A stretch of 64,000 nt of DNA, taken from positions 51,956 through 115,955 of the forward strand of contig NZ_CQAZ01000013.1 in the NCBI RefSeq assembly GCF_001152565.1, in the 5' to 3' direction. The notes beneath the pieces are model-generated. The model was not told the DNA's origin and did no database searches. It was given only the letters and a program-made list of their open reading frames with translations. This document shows, in pieces, positions 1 to 11,382 of the stretch. Made by a program: the position numbers and the translations under genes. The stretch is from Yersinia pekkanenii. GTDB lineage: Bacteria > Pseudomonadota > Gammaproteobacteria > Enterobacterales > Enterobacteriaceae. Positions within the stretch are counted from its first letter, which is position 1; each line of letters starts with the position of its first letter.

Positions 1-1756
1 TATCAATGATTATTGCCAGACTTCTGATCCTGATGTATACGCCATTGGTGAATGTGCATCGTGGCAGGAACGGACTTTCGGGCTGGTGGCTCCGGGTTAC
101 AAAATGGCACAGGTCACGGCTGACCATCTGTTAGGCCGTGAGAATGCCTTCCGGGGTGCCGATATGAGTGCCAAGCTGAAGTTGCTGGGCGTCGATGTCG
201 GCGGGATTGGTGATGCTCATGGCCGCACTGAAGGTGCGCGTAGCTACGTTTATCTGGATGAAAGTAAAGAGATTTATAAACGCCTGGTGGTTAGCGCCGA
301 CAACAAAACCCTGTTGGGCGCGGTGCTGGTGGGTGATACCACCGATTACGGCAATCTGCTGCAATTGGCACTGAATAATATCCCGTTACCGGAAAACCCC
401 GATAGCCTGATCCTACCCGCCCACGCAGGCAGCAAACCGGCAATCGGCGTGGATTCGCTACCGGATACTGCGCAAATATGCTCCTGTTTTGATGTCACCA
501 AAGGTGACATTATTCAGGCGATTGGTCAGGGCTGCCATACCGTTGCCGCGCTGAAATCTGCGACTAAAGCCGGTACCGGCTGCGGCGGCTGTATTCCGCT
601 GGTGACCCAAGTACTGAATGCTGAACTCAGCAAGCAAGGTATTGAAGTCAATCATCATCTCTGTGAGCACTTCGCCTATTCACGTCAGGAGCTGTATCAC
701 CTGATCCGCGTCGAACAGCTGAAAACCTTCGACGCCCTGTTGGAGAAATACGGCAAAGGTTACGGCTGTGAAGTGTGCAAACCGACCGTCGGTTCACTGT
801 TGGCATCGTGCTGGAATGAATATGTACTGGCGCCGCAACATACGCCGTTGCAGGACACCAATGATAATTTCCTCGGCAATATCCAAAAAGACGGCACTTA
901 CTCGGTTATCCCGCGCTCACCGGGCGGGGAAATCACACCGGATGGCTTGTTGGCCATTGGTCGTATCGCCAAACAATATAACTTGTATACCAAACTGACC
1001 GGCTCACAACGAGTGGGGATGTTTGGCGCACAAAAAGATGACCTGCCTGCCATCTGGGCGCAACTGATTGAAGCCGGCTTCGAGACCGGACATGCCTATG
1101 CCAAAGCACTGCGCATGGCAAAAACCTGTGTTGGTAGCACTTGGTGCCGCTTTGGGGTAGGTGATAGCGTCGGTTTTGGTGTGGCGCTGGAGCATCGTTA
1201 CAAAGGTATCCGTACACCGCACAAAATGAAGTTTGGCGTCTCCGGTTGTACCCGCGAATGTGCCGAGGCACAGGGCAAAGATATCGGGATTATCGCCACT
1301 GAAAACGGCTGGAATCTGTATGTCTGCGGTAACGGTGGTATGAAGCCACGTCATGCCGACTTGTTAGCGGCGGATCTGGATGAAGATACCCTGATGCGCT
1401 ACCTCGACCGCTTTATGATGTTCTATATCCGCACTGCCGATAAGCTGCAACGCACCTCGGTCTGGCTGGAAAGCCTGGAAGGCGGCATTGATTACCTGCG
1501 CGCCGTCATCCTTGACGACAAACTGGCTATCAACGACCAGTTGGAAACCGATATTGCCCGTCTGCGCGATAAAGTCATCTGCGAATGGAAAGTCACGGTC
1601 GAGAACCCAGCAGCGCAGGTTCGTTTTGCCCACTTTATCAACAGCCCACTGCGCGACCCGAACGTGCAAGTGGTGCCTGAACGTGATCAACATCGCCCAG
1701 CCCGCCCGGAAGAACGTATCCCGGTGCGCATACTGGAACTGGAGGACAACCTATGA
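1..1756 (+). CDS. nirB: Nitrite reductase [NAD(P)H] large subunit, 3' part (5' end outside window)
   Basis: Cytoplasmic siroheme/4Fe-4S subunit that reduces nitrite to ammonium with NADH. The reading frame is open from the first complete codon (base 2) and runs from the end of the FAD/NAD(P)-binding domain (GECASW, GLVAPGYKMA), so the gene begins upstream of the window. A BFD-type [2Fe-2S] region follows (CxC at 479-487, then GCGGC near 580). The siroheme/4Fe-4S ligands are Cys codons at 1127, 1145, 1247 and 1259, giving C-x5-C and C-x3-C. The stop overlaps the nirD start (ATGA), so the two are translationally coupled. All visible motifs are intact. Confidence 0.97.
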   Translation, partial: INDYCQTSDPDVYAIGECASWQERTFGLVAPGYKMAQVTADHLLGRENAFRGADMSAKLKLLGVDVGGIGDAHGRTEGARSYVYLDESKEIYKRLVVSADNKTLLGAVLVGDTTDYGNLLQLALNNIPLPENPDSLILPAHAGSKPAIGVDSLPDTAQICSCFDVTKGDIIQAIGQGCHTVAALKSATKAGTGCGGCIPLVTQVLNAELSKQGIEVNHHLCEHFAYSRQELYHLIRVEQLKTFDALLEKYGKGYGCEVCKPTVGSLLASCWNEYVLAPQHTPLQDTNDNFLGNIQKDGTYSVIPRSPGGEITPDGLLAIGRIAKQYNLYTKLTGSQRVGMFGAQKDDLPAIWAQLIEAGFETGHAYAKALRMAKTCVGSTWCRFGVGDSVGFGVALEHRYKGIRTPHKMKFGVSGCTRECAEAQGKDIGIIATENGWNLYVCGNGGMKPRHADLLAADLDEDTLMRYLDRFMMFYIRTADKLQRTSVWLESLEGGIDYLRAVILDDKLAINDQLETDIARLRDKVICEWKVTVENPAAQVRFAHFINSPLRDPNVQVVPERDQHRPARPEERIPVRILELEDNL

Positions 1757-2079
1757 GCCAGTGGATCCCACTCTGCCCGTTAAATGATATTTTACCCGGT
1801 AGCGGTGTATGCGGCCTGATCGGCGAGCATCACGTTGCGGTTTTCCGCCCTCATGCTGACGAACAGCTATTCGCCATCAGTAACATCGATCCTTTCGCCC
1901 AGGCCAGTGTGTTGTCGCGTGGATTGATTGCCGAGCATCAGGGTGACCTGTGGGTAGCCAGCCCACTGAAAAAACAGCACTTTCGCCTGCATGATGGTTT
2001 ATGTATGGAAGATGAAACACGCTCAGTTACCCATTATGACGTGCGGGTTCGTGACGGCATGGTGCACGTCAAAGCGTGA
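1753..2079 (+). CDS. nirD: Nitrite reductase [NAD(P)H] small subunit
   Basis: 108-residue small subunit partnering NirB in cytoplasmic nitrite reduction. The sequence looks like the NirD branch of the Rieske fold: the fold-level pattern is present (IGEHHVAVFRP, FAISNIDPF, LYVASP-like LWVASPLKKQHF) but the Cys-His pairs that bind an iron-sulfur cluster in true Rieske proteins are absent, as is normal for NirD. The ATG overlaps the nirB stop by 4 bp and a GGAGG lies 8 bases upstream (1741-1745), which fixes the start. Confidence 0.95.
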   Translation: MSQWIPLCPLNDILPGSGVCGLIGEHHVAVFRPHADEQLFAISNIDPFAQASVLSRGLIAEHQGDLWVASPLKKQHFRLHDGLCMEDETRSVTHYDVRVRDGMVHVKA

Positions 2080-2149
2080 TAACTATAAACTAACACTTGA
2101 TCATCCCCAAAGATATTGGCGTCAAGAGCAAGGGGATTTAGGATTAACT

Positions 2150-2956
2150 ATGTATACAGACACCATCAACAAATGCGCGGCCAATGCGGCCCGAATCGTC
2201 AAGCTGGCCAAAGAAAGCCCGCTCGGTTTTTGGATTGGTTCAGCCATGGCCGGTGCTTATGTCGGCATTGGCATTATTCTGATTTTCACCCTAGGTAACC
2301 TCATCGATCCGGCTTACCGCCCGCTAGTGATGGGTGCCACCTTTGGCCTGGCCCTGACCTTAGTGATTATTGCCGGTTCTGAGCTGTTTACCGGCCACAC
2401 CATGTTTCTGACCTTCGGTGTGAAAGCGGGCACCATCACATCCAGCCAAATGTGGACGGTATTGCCACAAACCTGGCTGGGGAACCTGCTGGGTTCCGTC
2501 TTTGTTGCCCTGCTCTATTACTACGGCGGCGGTAATCTGCTGTCAGTAGATACCAGTTTGGTACACACCGCCGCACTGGCAAAAACCACGGCACCGGCTA
2601 TGACCTTATTTTTCAAAGGTGTATTATGTAACTGGCTGGTTTGTCTGGCTATCTGGATGGCAATCCGCGTGGAAGGGGCGGCGAAATTTATCGCTATCTG
2701 GTGGTGTCTGCTGGCCTTTATTGCCTCGGGTTACGAACACTCAGTGGCGAATATGACACTGTTTGCTCTGTCCTGGTTTGGTCATCACAGTGAGGCTTAC
2801 ACCCTAAATGGTATTGGCCACAACCTGTTGTGGGTCACTCTGGGTAATACTCTGTCCGGAGCCGTATTTATGGGACTGGGTTACTGGTATGCCACACCAC
2901 GAGGACAACGCCCACAGCCTGCGGTAGCCAATGCGCCGCAAGCGGTGAAAGAGTGA
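2150..2956 (+). CDS. nirC: Nitrite transporter NirC (formate/nitrite channel family)
   Basis: Inner-membrane FNT-family channel that brings nitrite to NirBD. The frame is open further upstream, but MYTDTINKCAANAARI matches the family N-terminus and starts 70 bp after nirD, with AGGGGATTT-like Shine-Dalgarno sequence before it. The 268 residues contain about six hydrophobic segments and family motifs (GAYVGIGI, AGSELFTGH, NWLVCLAIW, GYEHSVANM). The last motif carries the conserved pore histidine region. Third gene of nirBDC; cysG, which makes the siroheme needed by NirB, follows after a repeat element. Confidence 0.95.
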   Translation: MYTDTINKCAANAARIVKLAKESPLGFWIGSAMAGAYVGIGIILIFTLGNLIDPAYRPLVMGATFGLALTLVIIAGSELFTGHTMFLTFGVKAGTITSSQMWTVLPQTWLGNLLGSVFVALLYYYGGGNLLSVDTSLVHTAALAKTTAPAMTLFFKGVLCNWLVCLAIWMAIRVEGAAKFIAIWWCLLAFIASGYEHSVANMTLFALSWFGHHSEAYTLNGIGHNLLWVTLGNTLSGAVFMGLGYWYATPRGQRPQPAVANAPQAVKE

Positions 2957-2971
2957 GTTATACGAGGTTAA

Positions 2972-3095
2972 TGGCAAAACGATTGATAGCTCAGTGAGTG
3001 AAGGGTTTACCGCACCTAGGGGCGCTCCGGCGACTTACGTCGCTACGACCCCAACCGCACGCTTCCCCTTCAATTGACTTTATCAGCAGTCTGAT
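2972..3095 (+). repeat. Palindromic intergenic repeat, copy 1
   Basis: Non-coding element between nirC and cysG. The core CCGCACCTAGGGGCGCTCC (from about 3010) is followed by a perfect hairpin GCGAC-TTAC-GTCGC at 3030-3043. The same core occurs inverted at 37261-37370, where the stem is GTGGC-TTAC-GCCAC: two base pairs have changed and both remain paired. The outer ends are degenerate here (TGGCAAAAC near 2972 and GACTTTATCA near 3083). It may belong to a known Yersinia palindromic repeat family; I cannot assign a name. Boundaries are approximate. Confidence 0.7.
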
Positions 3096-3160
3096 ACCCG
3101 AATTCACCAGCTCTTAGGGGCTGGTTTATCCCCTAGCGGCCTCAACCTGAAGGATTGCCC

Positions 3161-4573
3161 ATGGACTACTTCCCGATTTTCTGCCAACTGCAAAACAAAG
3201 CCTGCCTGCTGGTCGGGGGTGGCGAAGTGGCCGAACGCAAAGCCCGCCTGCTGCTGGATGCCGCTGCAAGGCTCACCGTTAATGCCCGCGAATTCACGCC
3301 ACAGTTTCACGACTGGGCCGAACAAGGGCTGCTTTCATTAGTCAGCGGTGAGTTTGTACCCAGCTTGCTGGCAGAGAAATGGCTGGTGATTGCGGCAACC
3401 GATCAAGTGGCGGTTAATGCACTCGTCTATCAAAGTGCCAACCAGCAGCGCGTGTTCTGTAATGTGGTTGATGACCCGAAGCGTACCAGTTTTATCATGC
3501 CATCGATCATCGACCGCTCGCCTATCATGATTGCAATATCTTCCGGTGGAAAAGCGCCAGTACTGGCACGGTTACTGCGGGAAAAACTCGAGGCCATACT
3601 GCCACAGCATTTGGGCCAACTGGCACAGTTAGCCGGTAATTTACGTCAGCGGGTGAAACAGCATTTTGCCGCCATGACCGATCGCCGCCGTTTTTGGGAA
3701 AAACTGCTGACACATGATCGTCTGGCCCAATCACTGGCTAACCACGATCAAGTACAAACCGAGCAGCACATTGAGCGACTGTTCAACGCACCGCTGGCAG
3801 ATCGTGGCGAAGTGGTGTTAGTGGGCGCTGGGCCGGGTGATGCCGGTTTGCTGACATTAAAAGGTTTACAGCAGATCCAACAAGCCGATGTGGTGGTTTA
3901 TGACCGGCTGGTGTCCGATGAGGTTATGAATCTGGTACGGCGCGACGCCGAGCGTATTTTTGTCGGCAAAGAGTCCGGCCGCCACAGTGTTCCGCAGGAC
4001 CAAATTAATCAGATTCTGTTGCAGCAGGCGCAGCAAGGTAAACGGGTAGTACGTCTGAAAGGTGGCGACCCGTTTATTTTTGGTCGCGGCGGCGAAGAAC
4101 TGGAAACGCTAGCGCAGTACGGTATTCCGTTTTCGGTGGTGCCAGGGATTACCGCAGCATCCGGTTGCTCGGCCTACAGTGGCATTCCGCTGACCCATCG
4201 AGATCATGCACAAAGCGTACGGCTGATTACCGGTCATGCCAAAAAAGACAGTCAGCTAAATTGGGCTAATTTGGCGGCGGAGAAACAAACGCTGGTGTTC
4301 TATATGGGGTTATCGCAAGCCGGGGAGATCCAGCAGCAACTGATTCAACACGGTATGCCAGCAACCACACCAGTGGCTCTGGTAGAAAACGGCACTTCGC
4401 GGCATCAGCGGGTCGTCAGCGGTGAACTAAACCAGTTGGCGTTACTTTCCCAGCAGGTTAACAGCCCCAGCCTGATTATTGTCGGCAGTGTGGTCAGTTT
4501 GCGCGAAAAACTGAATTGGTTTTCCAGTGCAGAACACGGCAACGTAGCTGAACCGATAAAAAGAGTGGGTTAA
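3161..4573 (+). CDS. cysG: Siroheme synthase (trifunctional CysG)
   Basis: Makes siroheme from uroporphyrinogen III. The N-terminal third is the precorrin-2 dehydrogenase/ferrochelatase with an NAD-binding [10 protein letters not shown] (about residues 20-29) and [18 protein letters not shown]. The C-terminal part is the SAM-dependent uroporphyrinogen methyltransferase with [33 protein letters not shown] and [14 protein letters not shown] lies two codons upstream in frame, but ATG at 3161 gives the family start MDYFPIF. At 470 residues it has a short C-terminal tail beyond the usual 457. Its product serves NirB, encoded just upstream, and sulfite reductase. Confidence 0.97.
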   Translation: MDYFPIFCQLQNKACLLVGGGEVAERKARLLLDAAARLTVNAREFTPQFHDWAEQGLLSLVSGEFVPSLLAEKWLVIAATDQVAVNALVYQSANQQRVFCNVVDDPKRTSFIMPSIIDRSPIMIAISSGGKAPVLARLLREKLEAILPQHLGQLAQLAGNLRQRVKQHFAAMTDRRRFWEKLLTHDRLAQSLANHDQVQTEQHIERLFNAPLADRGEVVLVGAGPGDAGLLTLKGLQQIQQADVVVYDRLVSDEVMNLVRRDAERIFVGKESGRHSVPQDQINQILLQQAQQGKRVVRLKGGDPFIFGRGGEELETLAQYGIPFSVVPGITAASGCSAYSGIPLTHRDHAQSVRLITGHAKKDSQLNWANLAAEKQTLVFYMGLSQAGEIQQQLIQHGMPATTPVALVENGTSRHQRVVSGELNQLALLSQQVNSPSLIIVGSVVSLREKLNWFSSAEHGNVAEPIKRVG

Positions 4574-4585
4574 GTTGTATTGACT

Positions 4586-4607
4586 CCGAAGGGAATAACC
4601 CCTTCGG
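4586..4607. terminator. Hairpin between convergent cysG and trpS
   Basis: Perfect 8-bp inverted repeat CCGAAGGG/CCCTTCGG with a 6-base loop, in the 51-bp gap between the convergent stops. No T-run follows on either strand, so its role as a terminator is plausible from position only. Confidence 0.5.
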
Positions 4608-4624
4608 ATGGCCTATGCCATTAC

Positions 4625-6360
<1,736 letters not shown>

Positions 6361-6368
<8 letters not shown>

Positions 6369-7038
6369 GGGCCAACACCGCCAGCTCACTGCGCATGGCA
6401 TCAATCACCGCGGCATAATCCGGTTGGTTGAAAATAGCCGAACCTGCCACAAACATATCAGCACCTGCGGCGGCTATCTGGCGAATATTATCAACTTTCA
6501 CCCCGCCATCCACCTCCAAACGAATATCATAACCACTGTCATCAATCAGTTTACGCACCTGACGCAACTTATTCAGTGTCTCAGGAATAAATGACTGGCC
6601 GCCGAAACCGGGGTTTACTGACATCAATAAAATGACATCCAGCTTATCCATCACATAATCCAGATAGCTAAGAGGAGTGGCTGGATTGAACACCAGACCG
6701 GCCTTACAACCATTCTCTTTGATAAGTTGCAGGGTACGGTCGACATGTTCTGAAGCTTCAGGGTGGAATGAGATATAAGTGGCACCGGCTTTGGCAAAAT
6801 CCGGGACGATACGGTCAACCGGCTTCACCATCAGATGCACATCAATCGGCGCAGTAATACCGTAATCACGCAGGGCCTGGCACACCATAGGGCCGATGGT
6901 CAGGTTAGGAACGTAATGATTGTCCATCACATCAAAATGCACAACATCAGCACCGGCCGCGAGTACCTTGGCGGTGTCTTCACCCAAGCGGGCGAAATCG
7001 GCTGACAGAATAGATGGGGCAATTAAAAACTTTTTCAT
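6361..7038 (-). CDS. rpe: Ribulose-phosphate 3-epimerase
   Basis: Pentose-phosphate pathway enzyme interconverting ribulose-5-P and xylulose-5-P; TIM barrel. Signatures include [36 protein letters not shown] (metal-binding His and Asp), [18 protein letters not shown] and [10 protein letters not shown], with the catalytic aspartates in place. The ATG at 7038 is preceded by GGAG at a normal distance, so it is chosen over the in-frame TTG at 7050. 225 residues, full length. Confidence 0.96.
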
Positions 7039-7163
7039 CTGCTTCTCCAAACTTCTATTTTTGTTTTATAAAACATTAGCTTAACAGCATTCATCACAGC
7101 AATATTAGGCATTTTATTTCATAAACCATTGGGTTTGAATCTTTACTGAGTGGAAGTTCCCAC

Positions 7164-7976
7164 TCAGCTATACAGCGCCAAAAGCTCGTTCACTTTACTA
7201 CGACCAAGAATATTACGGCTGATAGTACGGCGCGCTTTCACTACATGCAGTGACGCCTGGTGATACCAATTGCGCGTCAATTCTGTGTCATGGTTAGAAA
7301 TCAGCACCGGAATTTTGTTTTCGCTCGAAAGCTGATAAGCCAAACGAGCCAGATTCTGTTGATCCACGATGCCAAAATTGTTGGTGTGATATGCCGTAAA
7401 ATTAGCCGTCGCTGATAATGGCGCATATGGAGGATCGCAGTAAACCACCGCCCCGTGCACCGCTTTTAATAACGTTTCCTGATAGTGCTCACAAACGAAA
7501 ACAGCATGTTGTGATTTTTCAGCAAACCAATACAGCTCAGCTTCCGGGAAATAAGGTTTTTTGTAACGACCAAAAGGCACATTAAATTCACCGCTCAAAT
7601 TATAACGGCACAGACCGTTATAACAATGGCGATTCAGATAGAGAAACAATAATGCACGGCGATAGGCATCGGTACTGGAATTAAACTCTTGACGCAGTAG
7701 GTAAAACTGCTCAGATTGGTTGAAGTCCCCCGTGAATAAAACACGAGCATCACGCACGAAGTCATCAGTGCGGTCCTTCACGATATTGTAGAGGTTGATA
7801 AGATCGTTGTTGATATCGGCCAGTATGTAAGACTCATACTCAGTGTTAAGAAACACCGACCCCGCACCGACGAATGGCTCTATCAAGCAGTCTCCCGCAG
7901 GAAGATGGCGTCGTATGTCATCAACCAGCGGATATTTCCCACCAGCCCATTTTAAAAAAGCGCGGTTTTTCTTCAT
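7164..7976 (-). CDS. dam: DNA adenine methyltransferase (GATC)
   Basis: N6-adenine methylase of GATC sites, used in mismatch repair strand choice, replication timing and gene regulation. Class alpha order is visible: FLKWAGGKYPL (motif X) at the N-terminus, the SAM-binding FVGAGSVFLN (motif I, about residues 35-44), and the catalytic DPPY in VVYCDPPYAPLS (about residues 180-190). 270 residues, near the usual 278. It lies between damX and rpe as in other Enterobacterales; the 125-bp gap before rpe holds no gene. Confidence 0.97.
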   Translation of the reverse strand: MKKNRAFLKWAGGKYPLVDDIRRHLPAGDCLIEPFVGAGSVFLNTEYESYILADINNDLINLYNIVKDRTDDFVRDARVLFTGDFNQSEQFYLLRQEFNSSTDAYRRALLFLYLNRHCYNGLCRYNLSGEFNVPFGRYKKPYFPEAELYWFAEKSQHAVFVCEHYQETLLKAVHGAVVYCDPPYAPLSATANFTAYHTNNFGIVDQQNLARLAYQLSSENKIPVLISNHDTELTRNWYHQASLHVVKARRTISRNILGRSKVNELLALYS

Positions 7977-8059
7977 GCCGTCAGTTAGCTACTTAATAAT
8001 TCAGAGCCGCAGATTGTACTCTGTTTCAAACAGCACATCAGCGCACAAATAAGAATGAT

Positions 8060-9109
8060 TTATTTTTTAAGGTCTTGCTGCACTTGTTGTACAGGTTTAA
8101 CCCACGGTTTTTTCGCCTGAACATCGGCTGGTAGTGTTGTGATAGCCTTTTTTGCATCAGCAGAAGAAGCGTAGTTACCACTCACTAAAATATACCAAGG
8201 TTTACCATCACGTTTAGTTTCATAAACATGATAGTCAGTTAATTTTTGCTGCCGGGCAAAGGCATTCAACGTATCCGAGCGTGATGCACTGCTCAGCTGT
8301 ATCGTGAAATGGCTACCTGGCGCATTTTTCAATGTATTACTGCTGCCACTCACCGAACCTGATTGGGCCACCGCAGACGCTGCTGGGGAAATCGCCGTGG
8401 TCGGCTTCTTATGGTTGGTAGAAGATTGGTTGATAGACGATTGTTTGATAGACGATTGTTTGATAGACGATTGTTTAGTTGCAACCGTAGTTTGTTTCGG
8501 CGATGGATGAGTAATCGTTTCGCCCGTCGTCGCAGTCTTAGCCCCTTTGGAGCCAGAAACCGTTGCCGGTGCTGTCGGTAAGGTTGATGTCTGGCCGTCA
8601 TTCATATTCTGAGACAGTGTATCGACCTGCCCCTGAGTCTGGGAGAGCGCGTCAGACATATTCCCCGGTAATTCAACACGCTGAGTCGGGCTGTTTGTTG
8701 CAGGCTGCGCAGCGGCCTCGGTTGGCGTCGGAGATATCGGAGGAACACTGATCTCTTGTGGCTGAGCGGTATTCTTCACACCGTTGGCATCATGACCATC
8801 GCTGGCATTGTTCGCCACCGCGGGTTGCGTGTTAGCGCCACTGGTAAGTGAGGATGAGTCAGACAGATTAATATTTCTCGCAGCATCAACATTCGGATTC
8901 TGTTGGGATGCTTCATGTTCTGTTGGGGCTTTCAGGGCAGAACCGATGGCAATAATGATCAATAGCAGCACTAAAATGCCGATACCAATCATGATATGTT
9001 GGCGTGAGATAGCAAGCTTAGACCCGGTCAAAGACTTGCGGGCACGACGTATTGGGCGACGGTCACTGCTATCTGGTTTCAGATCGTCTTCCGGCTTTAA
9101 ATCATCCAT
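8060..9109 (-). CDS. damX: Cell division protein DamX (SPOR domain)
   Basis: Inner-membrane protein that goes to the septum by binding denuded peptidoglycan. Visible order: a charged cytoplasmic N-terminus of about 38 residues, one membrane segment at about 39-59 (MIGIGILVLLLIIIAIGSAL), a long Ser/Thr/Gln/Pro-rich periplasmic linker, and a C-terminal SPOR domain from about 268 (HFTIQLSSASRSDTLNAFA, WYILVSGNYAS). The linker contains a short tandem repeat of a five-residue unit (SIKQS) encoded by 15-bp DNA repeats at 8424-8478. 349 residues, shorter than the E. coli protein because the linker is shorter. Confidence 0.92.
   Translation of the reverse strand: MDDLKPEDDLKPDSSDRRPIRRARKSLTGSKLAISRQHIMIGIGILVLLLIIIAIGSALKAPTEHEASQQNPNVDAARNINLSDSSSLTSGANTQPAVANNASDGHDANGVKNTAQPQEISVPPISPTPTEAAAQPATNSPTQRVELPGNMSDALSQTQGQVDTLSQNMNDGQTSTLPTAPATVSGSKGAKTATTGETITHPSPKQTTVATKQSSIKQSSIKQSSINQSSTNHKKPTTAISPAASAVAQSGSVSGSSNTLKNAPGSHFTIQLSSASRSDTLNAFARQQKLTDYHVYETKRDGKPWYILVSGNYASSADAKKAITTLPADVQAKKPWVKPVQQVQQDLKK
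8424..8478 (-). repeat. 15-bp tandem repeat inside damX
   Basis: Three 15-bp units plus part of a fourth in direct tandem: GATTGGTTGATAGAC once, GATTGTTTGATAGAC twice, then GATTGTTTAG. The unit length is a multiple of three, so changes in copy number would leave damX in frame and only lengthen or shorten its periplasmic linker. Confidence 0.85.
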
Positions 9110-9193
9110 CTAAACCCTCCAACTAGAGGCAAAAGCCTACCGCATTTTTGTCACTGCAGTCCGGCTGATTGATTGTACTGACTGCAAACAGGC

Positions 9194-9318
9194 TATATCC
9201 GTCATATTTCAAGCTGCATGGGCGTTGGCTACGCTCAATCACCCGAATCACTTACTGATAAGCTCATTGGGATTCTCTCGCTTGCCGCCTTCCTGCAACT
9301 CGAATTATTTAGGGTATA
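9194..9318 (-). repeat. ERIC element between aroB and damX
   Basis: About 125 bp with inverted ends (TATATCC at 9194, GGGTATA at 9312) and the ERIC-typical core, here reading GGGCGTTGGCTACGCTCA and CACCCGAATCACTTACTGA, that is, the reverse orientation relative to the plus strand. It sits in the 246-bp gap inside the aroK-aroB-damX cluster and would be transcribed as a long hairpin in the polycistronic mRNA. Confidence 0.9.
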
Positions 9319-9355
9319 AACAGCCCGCAGCAAAGGAATAATATTAATATCGCAT

Positions 9356-10456
9356 TTATGCCATTTTCGAATACTGACAATCAGCTATTGATGCTAACAC
9401 CATGTCATGTGCGATACCGCTACGAATTTCTGACTTACCGATAGCGGTTGGCAGTACCAGACGAAGCTCGCCCGCCAGCACTTTTTTATCCCGCATCATA
9501 TGCGGCAGATAAGACTCTGGTGTCATTTCCGGCGGCCCGCAGACAGGCAGACCGGCGCGTAAAAGTAGTTTCTTGATCCGCTCAACATCACTGGCGGAGA
9601 ACTGACCCAATCGGCGGGAGGTTTGTGCCGCCATCATCATACCGACAGCAACGGCTTCCCCGTGTAGCCAGACGCCATAACCCATTTCGGCTTCAATGGC
9701 ATGACCATAAGTATGACCCAAATTGAGTAAAGCGCGCATCCCACTCTCTTCACGTTCATCGGCAGCAACAACATCGGCTTTTAATTCGCAGCAACGGCGG
9801 ATGCAGTAAGCTAACGCTGACATATCCAGTGCGAGTAATGCATCGATATTATCTTCTAACCAATCAAAGAAAGCTGCATCAAGAATAATGCCGTATTTGA
9901 TCACTTCAGCCAGCCCGGAAGCAAGCTCACGTGGAGGAAGAGTTTTAAGACAATTGAGGTCAATCACCACCGATGCTGGCTGGTAGAAAGCACCAATCAT
10001 GTTCTTACCCAACGGATGGTTCACTGCGGTTTTGCCACCGACAGAAGAGTCCACTTGAGAAAGTAAGGTCGTGGGGACTTGAATAAACCGAACGCCACGT
10101 TGGTAGCAAGCTGCGGCAAAACCGGTCAGGTCGCCTACTACACCGCCACCTAAGGCAACAAGCGTAGTATCACGACCGTGCGGTTTTTCCAGAAGGGCAG
10201 AAAATACCTGCTCCAGAACACTCAGAGATTTATACTGCTCGCCATCAGGTAAAATCACCTGATCAACTTTAATGCCACTTTGCTCCAGCACTGCCCGGAG
10301 CGAATCCAGATAGAGCGGAGCCAGCGTTTGGTTAGTGACCAGCATTACCTGGTCACCCGCCTTTAGCGGCTTAAAAGAGGCGGGGGCATTGAACAACCCA
10401 ACGGCAATCGTAATGGGGTAACTACGCTCCCCTAACGTGACAGTAATCTTCTCCAT
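9356..10456 (-). CDS. aroB: 3-dehydroquinate synthase
   Basis: Second step of the shikimate pathway: converts DAHP to 3-dehydroquinate using NAD+ and a divalent metal. Family patterns run in order: [27 protein letters not shown] (NAD-binding), [37 protein letters not shown], and the metal-binding [11 protein letters not shown] plus [10 protein letters not shown]. 366 residues. It follows aroK with a 57-bp gap, so the two shikimate enzymes are probably cotranscribed. Confidence 0.97.
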   Translation of the reverse strand: MEKITVTLGERSYPITIAVGLFNAPASFKPLKAGDQVMLVTNQTLAPLYLDSLRAVLEQSGIKVDQVILPDGEQYKSLSVLEQVFSALLEKPHGRDTTLVALGGGVVGDLTGFAAACYQRGVRFIQVPTTLLSQVDSSVGGKTAVNHPLGKNMIGAFYQPASVVIDLNCLKTLPPRELASGLAEVIKYGIILDAAFFDWLEDNIDALLALDMSALAYCIRRCCELKADVVAADEREESGMRALLNLGHTYGHAIEAEMGYGVWLHGEAVAVGMMMAAQTSRRLGQFSASDVERIKKLLLRAGLPVCGPPEMTPESYLPHMMRDKKVLAGELRLVLPTAIGKSEIRSGIAHDMVLASIADCQYSKMA

Positions 10457-10513
10457 GTCGCGCTCAGTAACCTTCTTAAACTTACGCCCATAGGCATTAG
10501 TAAAATGCTAAAA

Positions 10514-11035
10514 TCAGTTACTTTCCAGCATGTTGATAATCTGGTTAGCAACGACCTTGGCGCTTTGATCGTCAGTGCGGATGGTGACATCTGCAATTTC
10601 TTCGTACAACGGATTACGTTCTTTTGCCAGTGCTTCTAACACTTCACGCGGAGGCGCATCAACCTGCAACAGCGGACGTTTTTTGTCACGTTGTGTACGG
10701 GCTAACTGCTTTTCGATTGTGGTTTCTAAATACACCACAACGCCACGGGCTGACAAACGGTTACGAGTTTCTCTGGATTTAACAGAGCCACCACCGGTCG
10801 CCAGAACAATGCCTTGTTTTTCCGTCAGTTCATTAATAACTTTTTCTTCGCGATCGCGGAAACCTTCTTCGCCTTCCACGTCGAATACCCAGCCCACGTC
10901 AGCTCCGGTACGTCGCTCAATTTCTTGATCGGAGTCGAAGAACTCCATATTGAGTTGCTGAGCTAACTGACGACCAATAGTGCTTTTGCCGGCACCCATA
11001 GGCCCAACCAGAAAGATATTGCGTTTCTCTGCCAT
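10514..11035 (-). CDS. aroK: Shikimate kinase I
   Basis: Phosphorylates shikimate with ATP. The P-loop [11 protein letters not shown] occupies residues 11-20; the shikimate-binding FFDSDQEIE and ATGGGSV follow, and the lid has RDKKRPLLQ. 173 residues, complete. It heads the aroK-aroB-damX-dam-rpe-gph-trpS cluster and has a long 5' leader with a strong hairpin (see 11072-11101). Confidence 0.97.
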   Translation of the reverse strand: MAEKRNIFLVGPMGAGKSTIGRQLAQQLNMEFFDSDQEIERRTGADVGWVFDVEGEEGFRDREEKVINELTEKQGIVLATGGGSVKSRETRNRLSARGVVVYLETTIEKQLARTQRDKKRPLLQVDAPPREVLEALAKERNPLYEEIADVTIRTDDQSAKVVANQIINMLESN

Positions 11036-11382
11036 GTTTTTGGTATTACTAAGACTATTCGTTAATGATAACCCGCCCCGCCAATCAAATTAGCGGCGGG
11101 ACCTAAACTGAAACCTCATGAGCGATAGTACGAGATCAGACGGAAAATTATCTCAGCACTTCTGGTAGTTTGGCAACCGAATAAATCGTTGTACACGTCG
11201 TGGGAGGGAAACCATACGTTTTTATCGGCGTATCAACGTTATTAAAAACCTCGGAGCTCAATTCGGTAACCCTTGTAAGCTAAATCGGGCGCAGCGTCAA
11301 ATTTAGAAGCCTCCTATCACACAAAAAGTTGCAGAAAGTCACCAAGAACGGCCTATTTCGATAAAATCGCATCTCACAGCAC
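11036..11382 (-). promoter_or_regulatory. aroK 5' leader / hofQ-aroK intergenic region
   Basis: 347 bp without an ORF I would accept. It must carry the aroK promoter, although I could not single out a convincing -35/-10 pair. The most structured part is the hairpin at 11072-11101. The stretch next to hofQ shows no T-rich terminator. Confidence 0.4.
11072..11101 (-). other. GC-rich hairpin in the aroK leader
   Basis: On the minus strand CCCGCCGCTAAT, loop TTG, then ATTGGCGGGGCGGG folds into about 8 bp next to the loop, a 2-base bulge and 4 further G-C pairs. It ends roughly 37 nt upstream of the aroK ATG and is not followed by a T-run, so a leader structure is more likely than a terminator. 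Confidence 0.55.

Noticed and set aside
1991..2149. N-terminal extension of NirC
   Set aside because: It lies within nirD in another frame; the conserved NirC start is at 2150.
8424..8478. 15-bp repeats as a CRISPR or iteron array
   Set aside because: They lie inside damX in frame and encode a repeated linker peptide.
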